Positions 1 through 7,693 of a stretch of 10,801 nucleotides of DNA are shown here, piece after piece. The first letter of the stretch is position 1, and the number at the start of each line of letters is the position of its first letter. The notes below the pieces were generated by a model. The model worked only from the letters and a program-made list of their open reading frames with translations. It had not been told where the DNA came from and searched no databases. Origin of the DNA: Dunaliella salina (Eukaryota > Chlorophyta > Chlorophyceae > Chlamydomonadales > Dunaliellaceae); contig MU070077.1 of the NCBI GenBank assembly GCA_002284615.2, positions 96,950 to 107,750 of the forward strand. The letters run 5' to 3'. The translations under genes and the position numbers were made by a program.

Positions 1-28
1 CGCGCGCGCGCGCGCGTACGTGTGTGTC
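1..28. repeat. CG/GT dinucleotide microsatellite
   Basis: Eight CG dinucleotides open the window and pass through TACG into a short GT run. Alternating purine-pyrimidine DNA of this kind can adopt Z-form. The tract is cut by the left edge, so its full length is unknown. Confidence 0.9.
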
Positions 29-360
29 ATGAGAGCCCATGCTGCCAGTGCCTGCCAGAGTCCATGAGTCAGTGCCCGCGCACTGTGGAGGCGGAGGCAG
101 AGGCCGCGGAACCCTCTCCATTGCTCTGAGCACCTATTGGGGCTGTGCTCATGGCTTTTTGCGAGGCTGACCATGCTGACCTCTCATAGAAAAGAAAGCA
201 GGCGACCATGCGCTTGGGTTTGAGTCCATGAATCAGGGTCCATGCCTTTGAGTGAGAGTCCAGCGCCCATGCTCTTGAATCAGAGTCCTTGAATTGGTGC
301 CCATACCCCTGAGTCAGAGTCCATGCGGCCGGTGCTCATCACAATCCATGAATCAGTGTC
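29..360. repeat. Degenerate repeat of GAGTCCATGAATCAG-like words
   Basis: Variants of GAGTCCATGA(A/G)TCAG recur near 58, 224, 255, 280, 310 and 344, separated by GTGCCCATGC-like spacers, for example AGAGTCCATGC and TCAGTGCCC. The spacing is irregular (about 25-60 bp), so this is an old, eroded tandem array rather than a clean one. No ORF runs through it. I see no gene in this stretch. Confidence 0.6.
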
Positions 361-1650
361 TGTGGCTCTTCTGAGTTGGGAGGCTCAAGCAGGAATCTGT
401 GCTGGAGGCTAGGCTTCTCATTCATGCAGGTTCATGTCCAGCTTTAGCCTGCTGGGCACTCAAGTTGAAGAACCAGTTGAAGAATGAGAGTGTAATAAAG
501 AAAAGAAGACGCCTACGCACCATTTTTGTAATCCAAGGCCCTGCATGGGCAGGCAAGGGGTCTCTGGAATCAAATGGCTGAGGCCAGTTGTGCTTGGGCT
601 TGGCTCTGTGTGTGCATGCACGTGTGCTCTTTTGCAAAGGTAAGCACATGTGGAGGTGCCAGGAGCAGGGAGCACGCAGGGCCAGGGCCATGAGGTCTCC
701 GAGATCTGACAGGAGGGTGCATCTTGTGGCTGCGGTGTGCGCGTACTTTTTTTTTCAAGAACGGTGTGCCTGCAATTAAGCACAGTATCATTCTGTATGT
801 ATTTGTGGGTGGAAAGGATAAGGGTTTGGAGGGCTGCTATTCCTGTGAATTTGAGAAGGTTCAGTTGCTTGCTCTGGTTATGAGCCTGGAGAAACAAGTG
901 TGCAAGAATGCACGTAGGCGCGCTTGAATGAAGAACATGGAGTCCATTGGAATTGATATGATTCAGTGTGCAGTGCTGTTGAGCACGAGGCAAGGTAATT
1001 TGAGAGAGGGGGAGGCACAGGGTTTGCGCTGGAGAACTCAGGCTAACTCGGAACATCAATTTAGGAACAAAAGCCATGGTTTGCAGTACACTGGTGATAC
1101 AGCTACAGCTTGATGGGCTGAGCCCCGTGATTGGCCTTGGCGTTGGCATCAAGGCATGCCCATACTGGCCTGCACAAATGGGCCTCTGATTGGCATGGCT
1201 TGCGCGTCGAGGCCCTTGCACGCCTGCACAATGGGGGGCTCAGTGGAGTGGAGCTATGAGTGACTGCCCTCAAAATGCACCTAGCCTTATACTTGCAATT
1301 GCAATTTTTGCATCTAATTGATATAGTACAGAGGTGCTCTTGCCATTGCATCCGTCTTTTATCACAACCCCAGCACTGTGTTGCACTTTTCCTTGATCCA
1401 CAAAGTATTTGTTTACATCAAGCTTGAATTGCTTTCCAGCCCTGCTTCTTCTGTAGCTTTTAATGTGCCTTGCGAGCCTTCAAATCCATGCACTTGATAT
1501 ACACTTGCTTGCTGAGGGTGATTTATGTGTGTTTGCATCCTGGTCCCCTGAGGATACATAATAGTGGCATTGCTAATTTATTTTGCAATTTGCCTGTGTA
1601 TTGACTCTCTGAGGTTGATGCATATTATTATGTGTTTTTTGTTGCCCCTT
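361..1650. other. No recognisable gene
   Basis: Only short overlapping ORFs occur here, on both strands and without recognisable domains. The longest is 253 codons on the minus strand (1221-460). It is Cys, His, Ser and Pro rich, as expected from random translation of TG/CA-rich DNA. A weak direct repeat beginning CCTGCACAA lies at 1169-1193 and 1222-1246. A T-run lies near 745-754. I could not assign exons. Confidence 0.5.
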
Positions 1651-1651
1651 G

Positions 1652-1861
1652 CTATTCAAGCTCTTGCAGACTGTAGTTTAGTCGCTCGTGCCGGCTTTTC
1701 AAAAATTCAAACATTTGCGTCCAGGCTTTGTACTCATCTCGAAAAACATGCTTCTTATCCATTTCAGTCATTGAAATGACTGCATTTTTCTTCTGAGACC
1801 TAAATTTGCGGGCATTTTTGAATCCCATGTCTTGCAGGCTTTTTCCCTCTCTGGGTGGCAT
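1652..1861 (-). CDS. Hypothetical 69-residue basic ORF, possibly an exon or element fragment
   Basis: I do not recognise this ORF. It reads from an ATG at 1861-1859, with an in-frame stop upstream at 1921-1919, and ends at a TAG before 1651. The product is highly charged: a Lys/Arg-rich first third (KNARKFRSQKK at about residues 15-25), then acidic and aromatic residues (EMDKKHVFRDEYKAWTQMFEF) and a LKSRHER segment. This composition is less like random translation than the Cys/Ser/Pro-rich ORFs nearby. A TATATAAA on the same strand lies about 100 bp upstream. It could be a small protein, one exon of a spliced gene, a transposon relic or chance. Nothing in the sequence decides between these. 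Confidence 0.25.
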   Translation of the reverse strand: MPPREGKSLQDMGFKNARKFRSQKKNAVISMTEMDKKHVFRDEYKAWTQMFEFLKSRHERLNYSLQELE

Positions 1862-1962
1862 AGACTTTTCCCGACCTTCTTGTGTAATGGAAGAATACCA
1901 ACTTTGGTGATGCGATGTTCAGGTTTGTGAACAAGGCACGTGCTAAATTCTGTTGGGTAAGG

Positions 1963-1970
1963 TTTATATA
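1963..1970 (-). promoter_or_regulatory. TATA-like box upstream of the 1861 ORF
   Basis: The minus strand reads TATATAAA here, 102 bp upstream of the ATG at 1861. A palindromic CACGTG (G-box/E-box word) lies between them at 1937-1942. Both words are short enough to occur by chance. The only support is their order relative to the small basic ORF. Confidence 0.2.
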
Positions 1971-2518
1971 AGGTTTACACCATGATGGGGGATTAAGCCT
2001 TCAGCCAGTAGGTTTGGCTGCACAGCCTTCTTAGCCAAATAAACCTGAGCAAGAGATATGAAGCTGTTTCACTGTTGGGTGAAAGGAAAGAGATCCTGGA
2101 GGGTCGCAAGAGGTGTACAGGAAAAGGCCTTCAAGGTGTACAATTGCTGTCCTGCTCGTGAAAGATAAGCATGAGCAGGAGGATAAAAAGAATTTGCAGG
2201 ACCTCATGTCAAATTTTTAGGTGGGACCCCTGAGGGACCCACCCACCCCAAAACCCCCCTTCCCAGTGCCCCAATCCAGACAAACAGGGTACCAATCTGC
2301 TCCGCCCTCATTTCCCCATCCATCTGCACACTCATTATACTGGGAAAGTGAGTGAGTTGCACCAGAGTTATGGGACAAAAATTGAGCAGCGGACACCCAT
2401 GCATATCTGCCCTTCCAGGCACCCACAACTGGCTTTTAAAAGAAAAAAAACTACGCAGGCAGTGAAAGCACTCCCCACTGGCTTGCAAGTCCACTAACTA
2501 CTCCCCTGGCTTCACCAT
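1971..2518. other. No recognisable gene
   Basis: This intergenic-looking stretch has no supported ORF. It includes a C-rich block at 2220-2275 with a GGGACCC direct repeat (GTGGGACCCCTGAGGGACCCAC, an imperfect hairpin at 2221-2242). It runs up to the target-site duplication of the transposon that follows. Confidence 0.5.
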
Positions 2519-2527
2519 GCATAATCA
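2519..2527. repeat. Left 9-bp target-site duplication (GCATAATCA)
   Basis: GCATAATCA directly abuts the left terminal inverted repeat. The identical 9 bp directly abuts the right terminal repeat at 3110-3118. The exact match and exact position make this a target duplication rather than a chance repeat. Confidence 0.85.
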
Positions 2528-3109
2528 CAGAGGGGTGTCACTCAGCAATAGCCCAAATATGCTCCTTTTTTGCGCTTTGCGTGCTACCAATTGCAGGCAC
2601 TTTACCCGATTGAGACAATTTTTTCATGTATGTGTAGCTGACATTACAAGCTACCAGAGCATATGCTTATATTTGAGTAAGTCACCCTGTGTACTTAGAT
2701 ACACTGTATTAAAGCTCATGAGGTACATGAAGATCCAGATTCTGCATTTTATGTGGGAAAATGGCTAATATCGCCACCAAACATCAGCTTCTGGGTCTTT
2801 TCCCTCCATTCTTTTTGCAATGGGTTTCCTTACGTATAAGAATCCCAGAGCACTAAAAATCATGTAATTTGGTGCAGTGGGTGAACTGATGTGGTGAGGA
2901 ACGGCCAAAAAAAGGCCAAAAAGTAGGGTTCACGCTGCAGGGATTTTGGCATGTTTCACCAACCCCTGGCATTTGAAGCTCTAGTGCTACAGAGGGCTTG
3001 AAAACAGGGCTACCACATGAAACCAAGCTCAAAGTTCCAGGATGTGGTGAAGCATGCACAAAGAGCATGCAAAAAACGCCTGATTTTGGGCCTGAGTGAC
3101 ACCCCTCTG
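2528..3109. mobile_element. 582-bp non-autonomous TIR DNA transposon (MULE-like by TSD length), copy A
   Basis: The element begins CAGAGGGGTGTCACTCAG and ends with its exact reverse complement, 18 of 18 bases. Weaker inverted similarity continues inward for about 35 bp more (GCCCAAA, then TTTTTTGC, CTTTG and GTGC in the same order on each arm). It is flanked by a perfect 9-bp duplication, GCATAATCA. A 9-bp target duplication is typical of Mutator-like elements; hAT elements, which can have CAG-starting ends, usually give 8 bp. No transposase or meaningful ORF lies inside, so it must have been moved by an enzyme encoded elsewhere. The interior shares several blocks with the inverted copies at 5255-5873 and 5950-6196, notably CTGGGTCTTTTCCCTCCATT at 2791-2810. 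Superfamily is inferred from duplication length only. Confidence 0.8.
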
Positions 3110-3118
3110 GCATAATCA
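3110..3118. repeat. Right 9-bp target-site duplication (GCATAATCA)
   Basis: This is identical to 2519-2527 and directly follows the right terminal repeat. No substitution separates the two copies, which suggests a fairly recent insertion compared with the decayed elements at 4289-6196. Confidence 0.85.
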
Positions 3119-3266
3119 CATCATACATTGTCACTATACTGGAAGTTTTAACTGGTTTGCTGCATGTTCACCTCTACATCCCCTGCCGCCCACACCCTTG
3201 CGCGCATGGCACTGACTCCCAACCATGCACACAGACCCACCCTTTTACCAAATTTGCACAGAAAGG

Positions 3267-3480
3267 GTGCCAATCGACAGTTCTTGATCTCAGGGATTTG
3301 AAGATGTAATTAAAAATTTCGTGAAATAGTCCCAAAAACTTTCTGGAGCTCCAGAAAGTCCCTTGAGGGAAGTCCCAAAAAGTCACCCCCCCCCTCAACC
3401 ACCCCCCACTTCCTCCGATTGGATCCATATATGTACCAATCGATAGCTCTCGATATCAGGATTCCAAATATATAGTTTTT
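3267..3480. repeat. Two-copy direct repeat 168 bp apart (CCAATCGA-AG-CT-GAT-TCAGG)
   Basis: GTGCCAATCGACAGTTCTTG at about 3267 recurs as GTACCAATCGATAGCTCTCG at about 3435. Each is followed by AT-TCAGG and an AT-rich stretch (similar over about 45 bp, mismatches scattered). A related GGTACCAATCTGCTC lies at 2287. Between the copies are a C-rich tract (3385-3412), a repeated AGTCCCAAAAA (3329 and 3371) and a palindrome. On the minus strand the two copies translate to similar short peptides (SRTVDWHPF and SRAIDWYIY) in separate, non-continuous frames. I do not recognise the family. Confidence 0.6.
3338..3359. repeat. 22-bp perfect palindrome
   Basis: The sequence ACTTTCTGGAG is followed immediately by its exact reverse complement CTCCAGAAAGT, with no loop. 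It is centred on a SacI-like GAGCTC and lies between the two direct-repeat copies. It could be a dimeric protein site, a cruciform or part of an element end. Confidence 0.8.
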
Positions 3481-3777
3481 TAACAAAGAATTGCACACGA
3501 GGTCAAAAAGGTATGCTTCCTGCAGCCTCCTGTCATGAGGAAAAAATATTTTGGTTTTGTTGCAAATGTAAACACGTCTTGCGACCCAGAGAGGGTGAAC
3601 AAGGATGCATATATCCTGCGGAGCGATAATGCCTCAAGGTGCAAAAGGAGATGACATGCCGTACGACTTTTTGGTCATCCTGCAAAAGTGACTTGGTGCA
3701 GGATGACTGCAGGATAATCTGAAATAATTATGTAATGGGCTGTGGGATTGATGAGGGATTGCAAAAACTATCATTCA
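3481..3777. other. No gene; contains an 11-bp-stem hairpin
   Basis: I see no supported ORF. The clearest structure is GTCATCCTGCA at 3674-3684 and its exact reverse complement TGCAGGATGAC at 3697-3707, around a 12-base spacer. It has no U-tract typical of a terminator, and no gene ends here. Confidence 0.5.
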
Positions 3778-4165
3778 GCAGCTGAGCAGAAACACAAAGG
3801 CCTAGAACCAGACAAGTCTCAGAAAGAAAGCAGTGCTCCGACTTGTATACAAATGTCAACTGAATGTGGAAACAAAGGCTTGGGCTGAGTTTGGAAGTGT
3901 CAACTGCTGGAAGAAATATGCACAGTCACTCTGCAAGAAATGTACTTGCGAAGTCAAGGTCACATCGCTATATCCGCCTACAAGGGCAGCTGAGCGGAAG
4001 CAAAGAGATCTGTATCCAGACCAGTCTCAAGAAAAAAGCAGTGCTCAAACTTGTGTACTGATGTCAACTTGTGTACTAATGTCAAAAAAGGCTTGAGTTG
4101 GGTTTGTAGGTGTGCAGCCACTCTGCATGAAATGAACATGCGAACTTCAGCAGAAATACCACCAG
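3778..4165. repeat. Two-unit tandem repeat of about 208 bp, possibly the LINE 3' UTR
   Basis: Unit 1 starts GCAGCTGAGCAGAAAC at 3778 and unit 2 starts GCAGCTGAGCGGAAGC at 3986, a 208-bp step. Shared blocks in the same order are CCAGACAAGTCTCA/CCAGACCAGTCTCA, AAGCAGTGCTC, ACTTGTGTAC/ACTTGTATAC, GGCTTG and CACTCTGCA. Unit 2 is shortened and carries its own 18-bp duplication, (ACTTGTGTACTGATGTCA), near 4049-4084. The array lies 3' of the retrotransposon coding tail, read on the minus strand, so it may be that element's 3' UTR. That link is inferred from position only. Confidence 0.75.
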
Positions 4166-4182
4166 GTTGACATACCCCCCAT

Positions 4183-4217
4183 CCTCCCTCTCCATAGCAT
4201 AGCCTCCCTCTCCATAA
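4183..4217. repeat. Short direct repeat CCTCCCTCTCCATA
   Basis: Two identical 14-bp copies lie about 20 bp apart, separated by a few bases, just past the 3' end of the retrotransposon coding tail on the minus strand. It looks like a small slippage duplication in a pyrimidine-rich tract. Confidence 0.6.
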
Positions 4218-4288
4218 GGAATAGAAGACGCATTGGCATAAAAAAGAGCCGCGTGCCCCCTCCACCACCACGTAAGAAAAAGAGAAAG

Positions 4289-5257
4289 CTAATGTGGACC
4301 TAGAAGGTTACTACAAGCATCTGGCTCTAGAAGCTGGCTGTGGGAAGTATTTTTGTTTTCAGTAACATGGCGTGTGGAGACAAGTTCGTGGGCTTATTGA
4401 ACAGAATGGGCATGAACTTCACTTGGATGAAGATGTTGAGCAAGCTTTGTGGCATGCTGATTATCCAATCCCAGTTGTTTGAATTTCTTCAGGGTGTGCT
4501 CAGTGTAAATAGTTCCACCTATACCTAGGAGAATAGGGCGAATTGTAATTGCTTTAGCGTTAATATGTTCACAAAGGTCTGCATGCTGCTGCTTTGCCGC
4601 ATTCAACTGATGCTCTGGCCTTGTGTCTTCACAGAACTTGATTTCTATTAGGTGCACATGGCGTTCATTCGCATAAAGTTCATGGGGTTGTCTCATGCGG
4701 CTAGTTCTGGTGGTCCTCCGTGAGGAGCTGCGCAAAGCGTGATGGGAATGGGTAGGAGAAACATCGTTATGAGTATGTTTGGCATTAAAAGGGGTGATCA
4801 AAACAACATCTGATCGACTGGAGTTCAAGTTGAGTCTTTTCCTCTCTGGAAGGTTGCGAGGGAAGAATTAGGCAGGTAAAGTCCTGTTTGAGGCATGTGT
4901 AGGGAGTTGGAGGTTGTTTTGAGCAAGCTTGAAATTGCTTCCTATGTCTGTATACTAGGCCTGCCCCTACCGGGCATTTGCTCAGTGCTTTTGTAACCAT
5001 TCTGCCTGCAATGTTATGGCGTTCAGTTTTCATGTCGGAGATGACATGGTTTTGGCAGCCTGAGAGCATGTGCAATGTGTTGTCCAAATGATGGCAGCCT
5101 GGGAGGGGGCAAGACGGATCAGTTGACCTTTTAAAACGTACTGGTGGTAATCGCAGAGGGGGTCAGCTGGCCAATTTGCCAGGCATGCTCTTTCCTTACT
5201 TTCTTTCTCAAATCGAACCATGCAAACCATTTTTATTCCATAACCTATCAAGTCCAC
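4289..5257 (-). pseudogene. Decayed C-terminal part of an RLE-type non-LTR retrotransposon (zinc knuckle plus PD-(D/E)XK endonuclease)
   Basis: In intact elements this region follows the reverse transcriptase domain; the zinc knuckle helps bind target DNA and the restriction-like endonuclease (RLE) nicks it for target-primed reverse transcription. Read on the minus strand, a basic segment containing EKESKERACLANWPAD comes first. Then comes a zinc knuckle spaced C-x4-C-x7-H-x4-C (Cys codons at 5111, 5096 and 5055-5057, His at 5070-5072), next a conserved-looking ISDMKTERHNIAGRM, and then the nuclease core. That core has an Asp (4808-4810) in SRSDVVLIT and Glu-Ile-Lys (Glu 4643-4645, Lys 4637-4639) in HLIEIKFCEDTRP, followed by AAKQQHADLCEHINAKA and ILLGIGGT. 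Damage: a frameshift at the G5 run 5158-5162, a frameshift near 4951-4955, stop codons at 4870-4868 and 4396-4394. Similar sequence continues past the last stop (AHELVSTRH) to a natural-looking TAG at 4291-4289. The RT domain is missing upstream, as in 5'-truncated LINE copies, or removed by the adjoining repeat element. Family identity rests on motif order (as in R2/CRE/NeSL/Dualen types) and on recalled similarity to green-algal copies. Confidence 0.8.
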
Positions 5258-5873
5258 CGAAAAATTATGAGAATTAGAGGACCTTAGATCACTCTCCTGA
5301 CCTCAGATCACCCCCAAACAGCCCAAGACTCCCAGAGGTGGGCGACGAAGGCCCCAAGAAGGGGTCCTTTTGAAATGTTCACAGCGCAAGGTGGCCGTAC
5401 TAGGCGCTTTTTGTGCTTAGCATCAATGGTGCCATAGCTCCTGAGTTTGAAAAGTGCCACTCACGGCCACTCCTGCAACTTCCCAAAACGCGAGCCCTAC
5501 TTTTCGAGCAGGCACACACCATATGTGACCAGCCACTGTATCAAATTGGGTGATTTTTAATGATTTGGTGTCCTTGAACCAAAAAAAATCATTGCAAAAA
5601 AATGGAGTGAAAAGACCCAGTGGTTGGTCAGATACTGAATTTCAGCCATGTCCCTTGGAGAAAATCCAGCACTAGGGGTGCCAAAAAGGTCAATTTTTGA
5701 CCTCCTTCATTCCCACTTTTGGATATGCAGGATGTTAGCATATCATATAAGGACTATTAAGAAAATATTTTGGGGGTGAAAAGTGGTCCCAGGGTGGAGC
5801 TGTGGGCCATTTTAGGGTGACCTGAAGCCAGGAGAGTGATCTGGGGTCAACTGATTTTCATCATTTTTTGGTG
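5255..5873. mobile_element. 619-bp inverted-repeat element, copy B (opposite orientation to copy A)
   Basis: The two ends are inverted and similar over about 59 bp. Each reads CACC-AAAAA, then TGA-AAT-AG, GACC, the exact block AGATCACTCTCCTG, and TCAG-TCACCC (left arm 5255-5313, reverse of right arm 5873-5815). Inverted similarity weakens beyond (GCCCA, CTCC). No target duplication is visible, so the exact borders are uncertain. On the reverse strand the interior matches copy A: the CTGGGTCTTTT block is at 5620-5590, CACTAAAAATCA-like and AAAAGTAGGG-like blocks follow, and GCACAAAAAGCGCCT resembles GCAAAAAACGCCT of copy A. No ORF suggests a transposase. The left end touches the 5' border of the retrotransposon relic, so one of the two inserted into or beside the other. 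Confidence 0.65.
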
Positions 5874-5949
5874 TGTTTTTTATATATTATAATGGTTAGC
5901 TTGGTCAGATCTGGAAAATATCGGCGGGAGAGAACATTTCCAGGAATTT

Positions 5950-6196
5950 GGGCCCGTCACCTCTGCAGACTCCACCCTGGGACCATTTTAATCTCAAAAT
6001 ACTATACTTGTAGTACGCATATAACATGTAACCATCCTGCATATTCAAAAAAAGAAAAGGAGGTTCAAAAATTGACCCTTTTGGCAACCCCTGTGCTGAA
6101 TTTTCTCTAACGAAATGGCTGAAATTTCATACCTCGCCAAATGCTGGGTCTTTTCCCTCCATTCTTTTAGCAATGAAATATCCAGGATGGATATTT
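5950..6196. mobile_element. Truncated copy C of the same repeat family, facing copy B
   Basis: Blocks shared with the reverse strand of copy B, in the same order, are CTCCACCCTGGGACCA-TTTT (5970-5989), CATCCTGCATAT-CAAAA, GGAGGT-CAAAAATTGACC, TTTGGCA-CCCCT, GTGCTG-ATTTTCTC, ATGGCTGAAATT and CTGGGTCTTTTCCCTCCATT (6144-6163). Similarity stops after GCAATGA near 6175, so the distal half and its terminal repeat are missing. It ends in a hairpin, AAATATCC-AGGAT-GGATATTT (6176-6196), not seen in the other copies. The element is non-coding. Confidence 0.7.
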
Positions 6197-6352
6197 GGTG
6201 GTGAAAACCAGGGTTACGCCGTAAGAGATACTTTGTGTCGACTCTGTGGATTGCACTTGTGACGGTAGTAAAGAATCATACTTTCCAATCGCAAGAAGGT
6301 CCGCAGTCCCTTGGTATTATGTCAAAGCGTCACGCATGTCAAAGAGACGGTC

Positions 6353-6384
6353 GGAATGTGTGATCGGTGGTTACCGACCATTCC
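6353..6384. repeat. Imperfect nested hairpin
   Basis: GGAATG (6353-6358) pairs with CATTCC (6379-6384), and inside them CGGT-GGTT-ACCG (6365-6376) forms a four-base-loop stem. Unpaired bases lie on the left arm. There is no adjacent gene, so no role can be assigned. Confidence 0.4.
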
Positions 6385-7193
6385 AGTATTGCCTGAGTCA
6401 CCTATGCTGGTTTCTTTGAAGCGCAAGCTGACTGCATGTGATGGCAGACTGCACATTCTATCTGTACGTGGGTTTGTGCGTGAGTAGAAAGTGGGATTTG
6501 CTGTCAAGAGCACTCAGTGTTGTCAAAAAAAAAACAGGGTTCCAACATGTGCAAGGAAAAAAGAGTCATTGCACCAGCATGCCTCAGTGCCTTCCTTCTC
6601 ATCTCCCCTCCCAAGTCAGTGTGGCCATGCAACTCCGCCCACTCCTTTCACCATCCTTCATCGTCCCCTGCATCAGAGTCGCTCTGCGCTTCTACTTGCG
6701 CTCCCAAGGCATCCTCCCCTTCTTGCCCCCTCTCGTTTACATCCCAGTCCTTCATCTTATTCCTTCCTGCAATCATTAAAACAAGGGGGTGCGGACACCT
6801 CTAAGTTGCGCACAGGTAAGCAATGACCTGTCCCAATATTTAGCCTTTTTGCAGCACCTGAGAAGTCCATCGATTGCTTTGGCAGTTCCAGGGTCATACT
6901 GAGGTGCCAAGAGCTTGACTACAAGCAAGCTCTCGAACAATCAACAACCGCATTGAAGATCTATCCGCTTCAGCGGAATGGATAGGGGTGAAATCCTCCT
7001 TCTCTCACACACAGTAAGTGTAATGTGAAGTGAGTGATCTTACATGGTGGACAAGTACTTGCACTCATGTGGGCACGAAGTTGAGGAGTGACTTCATGCG
7101 GTTCAAAACTTGCACAGAGTATCACATAGCTCAAGGCCTCCGAGAGCTTGGTCATTGTGTTTCACTGGCCGTGGACAAAGCAATTTCCAAAAG

Positions 7194-7222
7194 GGGAGGG
7201 NGGGGGGGGGGGGGGTTGGGGA
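7194..7222. repeat. Poly-G tract with undetermined base
   Basis: GGGGAGGG, then N at 7201, then 15 G residues and TTGGGG. The plus strand could form a G-quadruplex. The N marks poor base calling, so the true G count is uncertain. Confidence 0.85.
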
Positions 7223-7506
7223 GATCCAGGTCCTTGGTAAGAGCCATACGTCCCTAACAACCAATCAGCACCCTGCACAATGAAGCAAGACAAGGTCTGC
7301 AACTTGCATTGTGCTTGCTAACCTGAAAAGTAAGCAATGATTGAGGCTACTTGGGACTCTAAAGTGGAAAGGACCAGATGGATGAGCTTGGATGGTTTGG
7401 CTCCTGCTAAAAAGCGTCCTCTTGCAATTGCTTTTGTCGGCCCTTCAAAGGCATTTTGTGGGGAAAAAAAAGAGCACAATTTATGAGCCTTCCCCAACAT
7501 ATTGCT

Positions 7507-7693
7507 CCTGAGCCAGAATACATCACATTCTGGCCTGAGCCAGAATACATCCCATTGAGGTTGTTCACTTTGACCTGAGCCAAGATACATCCTATTGAGG
7601 TTGTTCACTTTGACCTGAGCCAGAATACATCCCATCGAGGTTGTTCACTTTGACCTGAGCCAGAATACACCCCATTGAGGTTGTTCACTTTGT
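7507..7693. repeat. 40-bp tandem array, four full units plus a partial one
   Basis: Units begin CCTGAGCCAGAATACATC at 7534, 7574, 7614 and 7654, a constant 40-bp step, each ending CATTGAGGTTGTTCACTTTGA with one or two substitutions. A 27-bp partial unit starts at 7507. Forty is not a multiple of three, so the reading frame rotates and the array is unlikely to be coding. Confidence 0.95.

Larger units (their letters stand above)
6197..7506. other. No recognisable gene; pyrimidine-rich tract and an assembly N
   Basis: Apart from the hairpin at 6353-6384, I see only low-complexity DNA. An A-run lies at 6525-6534, and a strongly C/T-rich stretch at about 6590-6775 keeps all three forward frames open by composition alone. 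A small inverted repeat, TCCGCT-TC-AGCGGA, lies at 6964-6977. A poly-G run with an undetermined base at 7201 follows. Reading frames of 60-113 codons here have Ser/Pro/Leu-rich translations and no motif. Confidence 0.5.

Noticed and set aside
460..1221. 253-codon minus-strand ORF, the longest in the window
   Set aside because: The translation is Cys/His/Ser/Pro-rich with no recognisable domain and no repeats, and it overlaps open frames on the other strand. Its length is plausible by chance in stop-poor TG/CA-rich DNA. A spliced exon cannot be ruled out.
2853..3134. 93-codon minus-strand ORF across the right end of copy A
   Set aside because: It runs through the terminal repeat and the target duplication into flanking DNA, has no transposase motif and is most likely chance.
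5200..5222. Possible tRNA T-arm (minus strand GGTTCGATTTGAG)
   Set aside because: There is no acceptor stem, D-arm or anticodon stem at proper spacing, and the bases belong to the legible retrotransposon reading frame.
6438..6826. Three overlapping forward ORFs of 95-113 codons
   Set aside because: All three frames are open together because the tract is C/T-rich. That is a composition effect, not coding evidence.
7507..7693. CRISPR array
   Set aside because: The repeated 40-bp units are contiguous with no unique spacers, and the context is eukaryotic repeat DNA.
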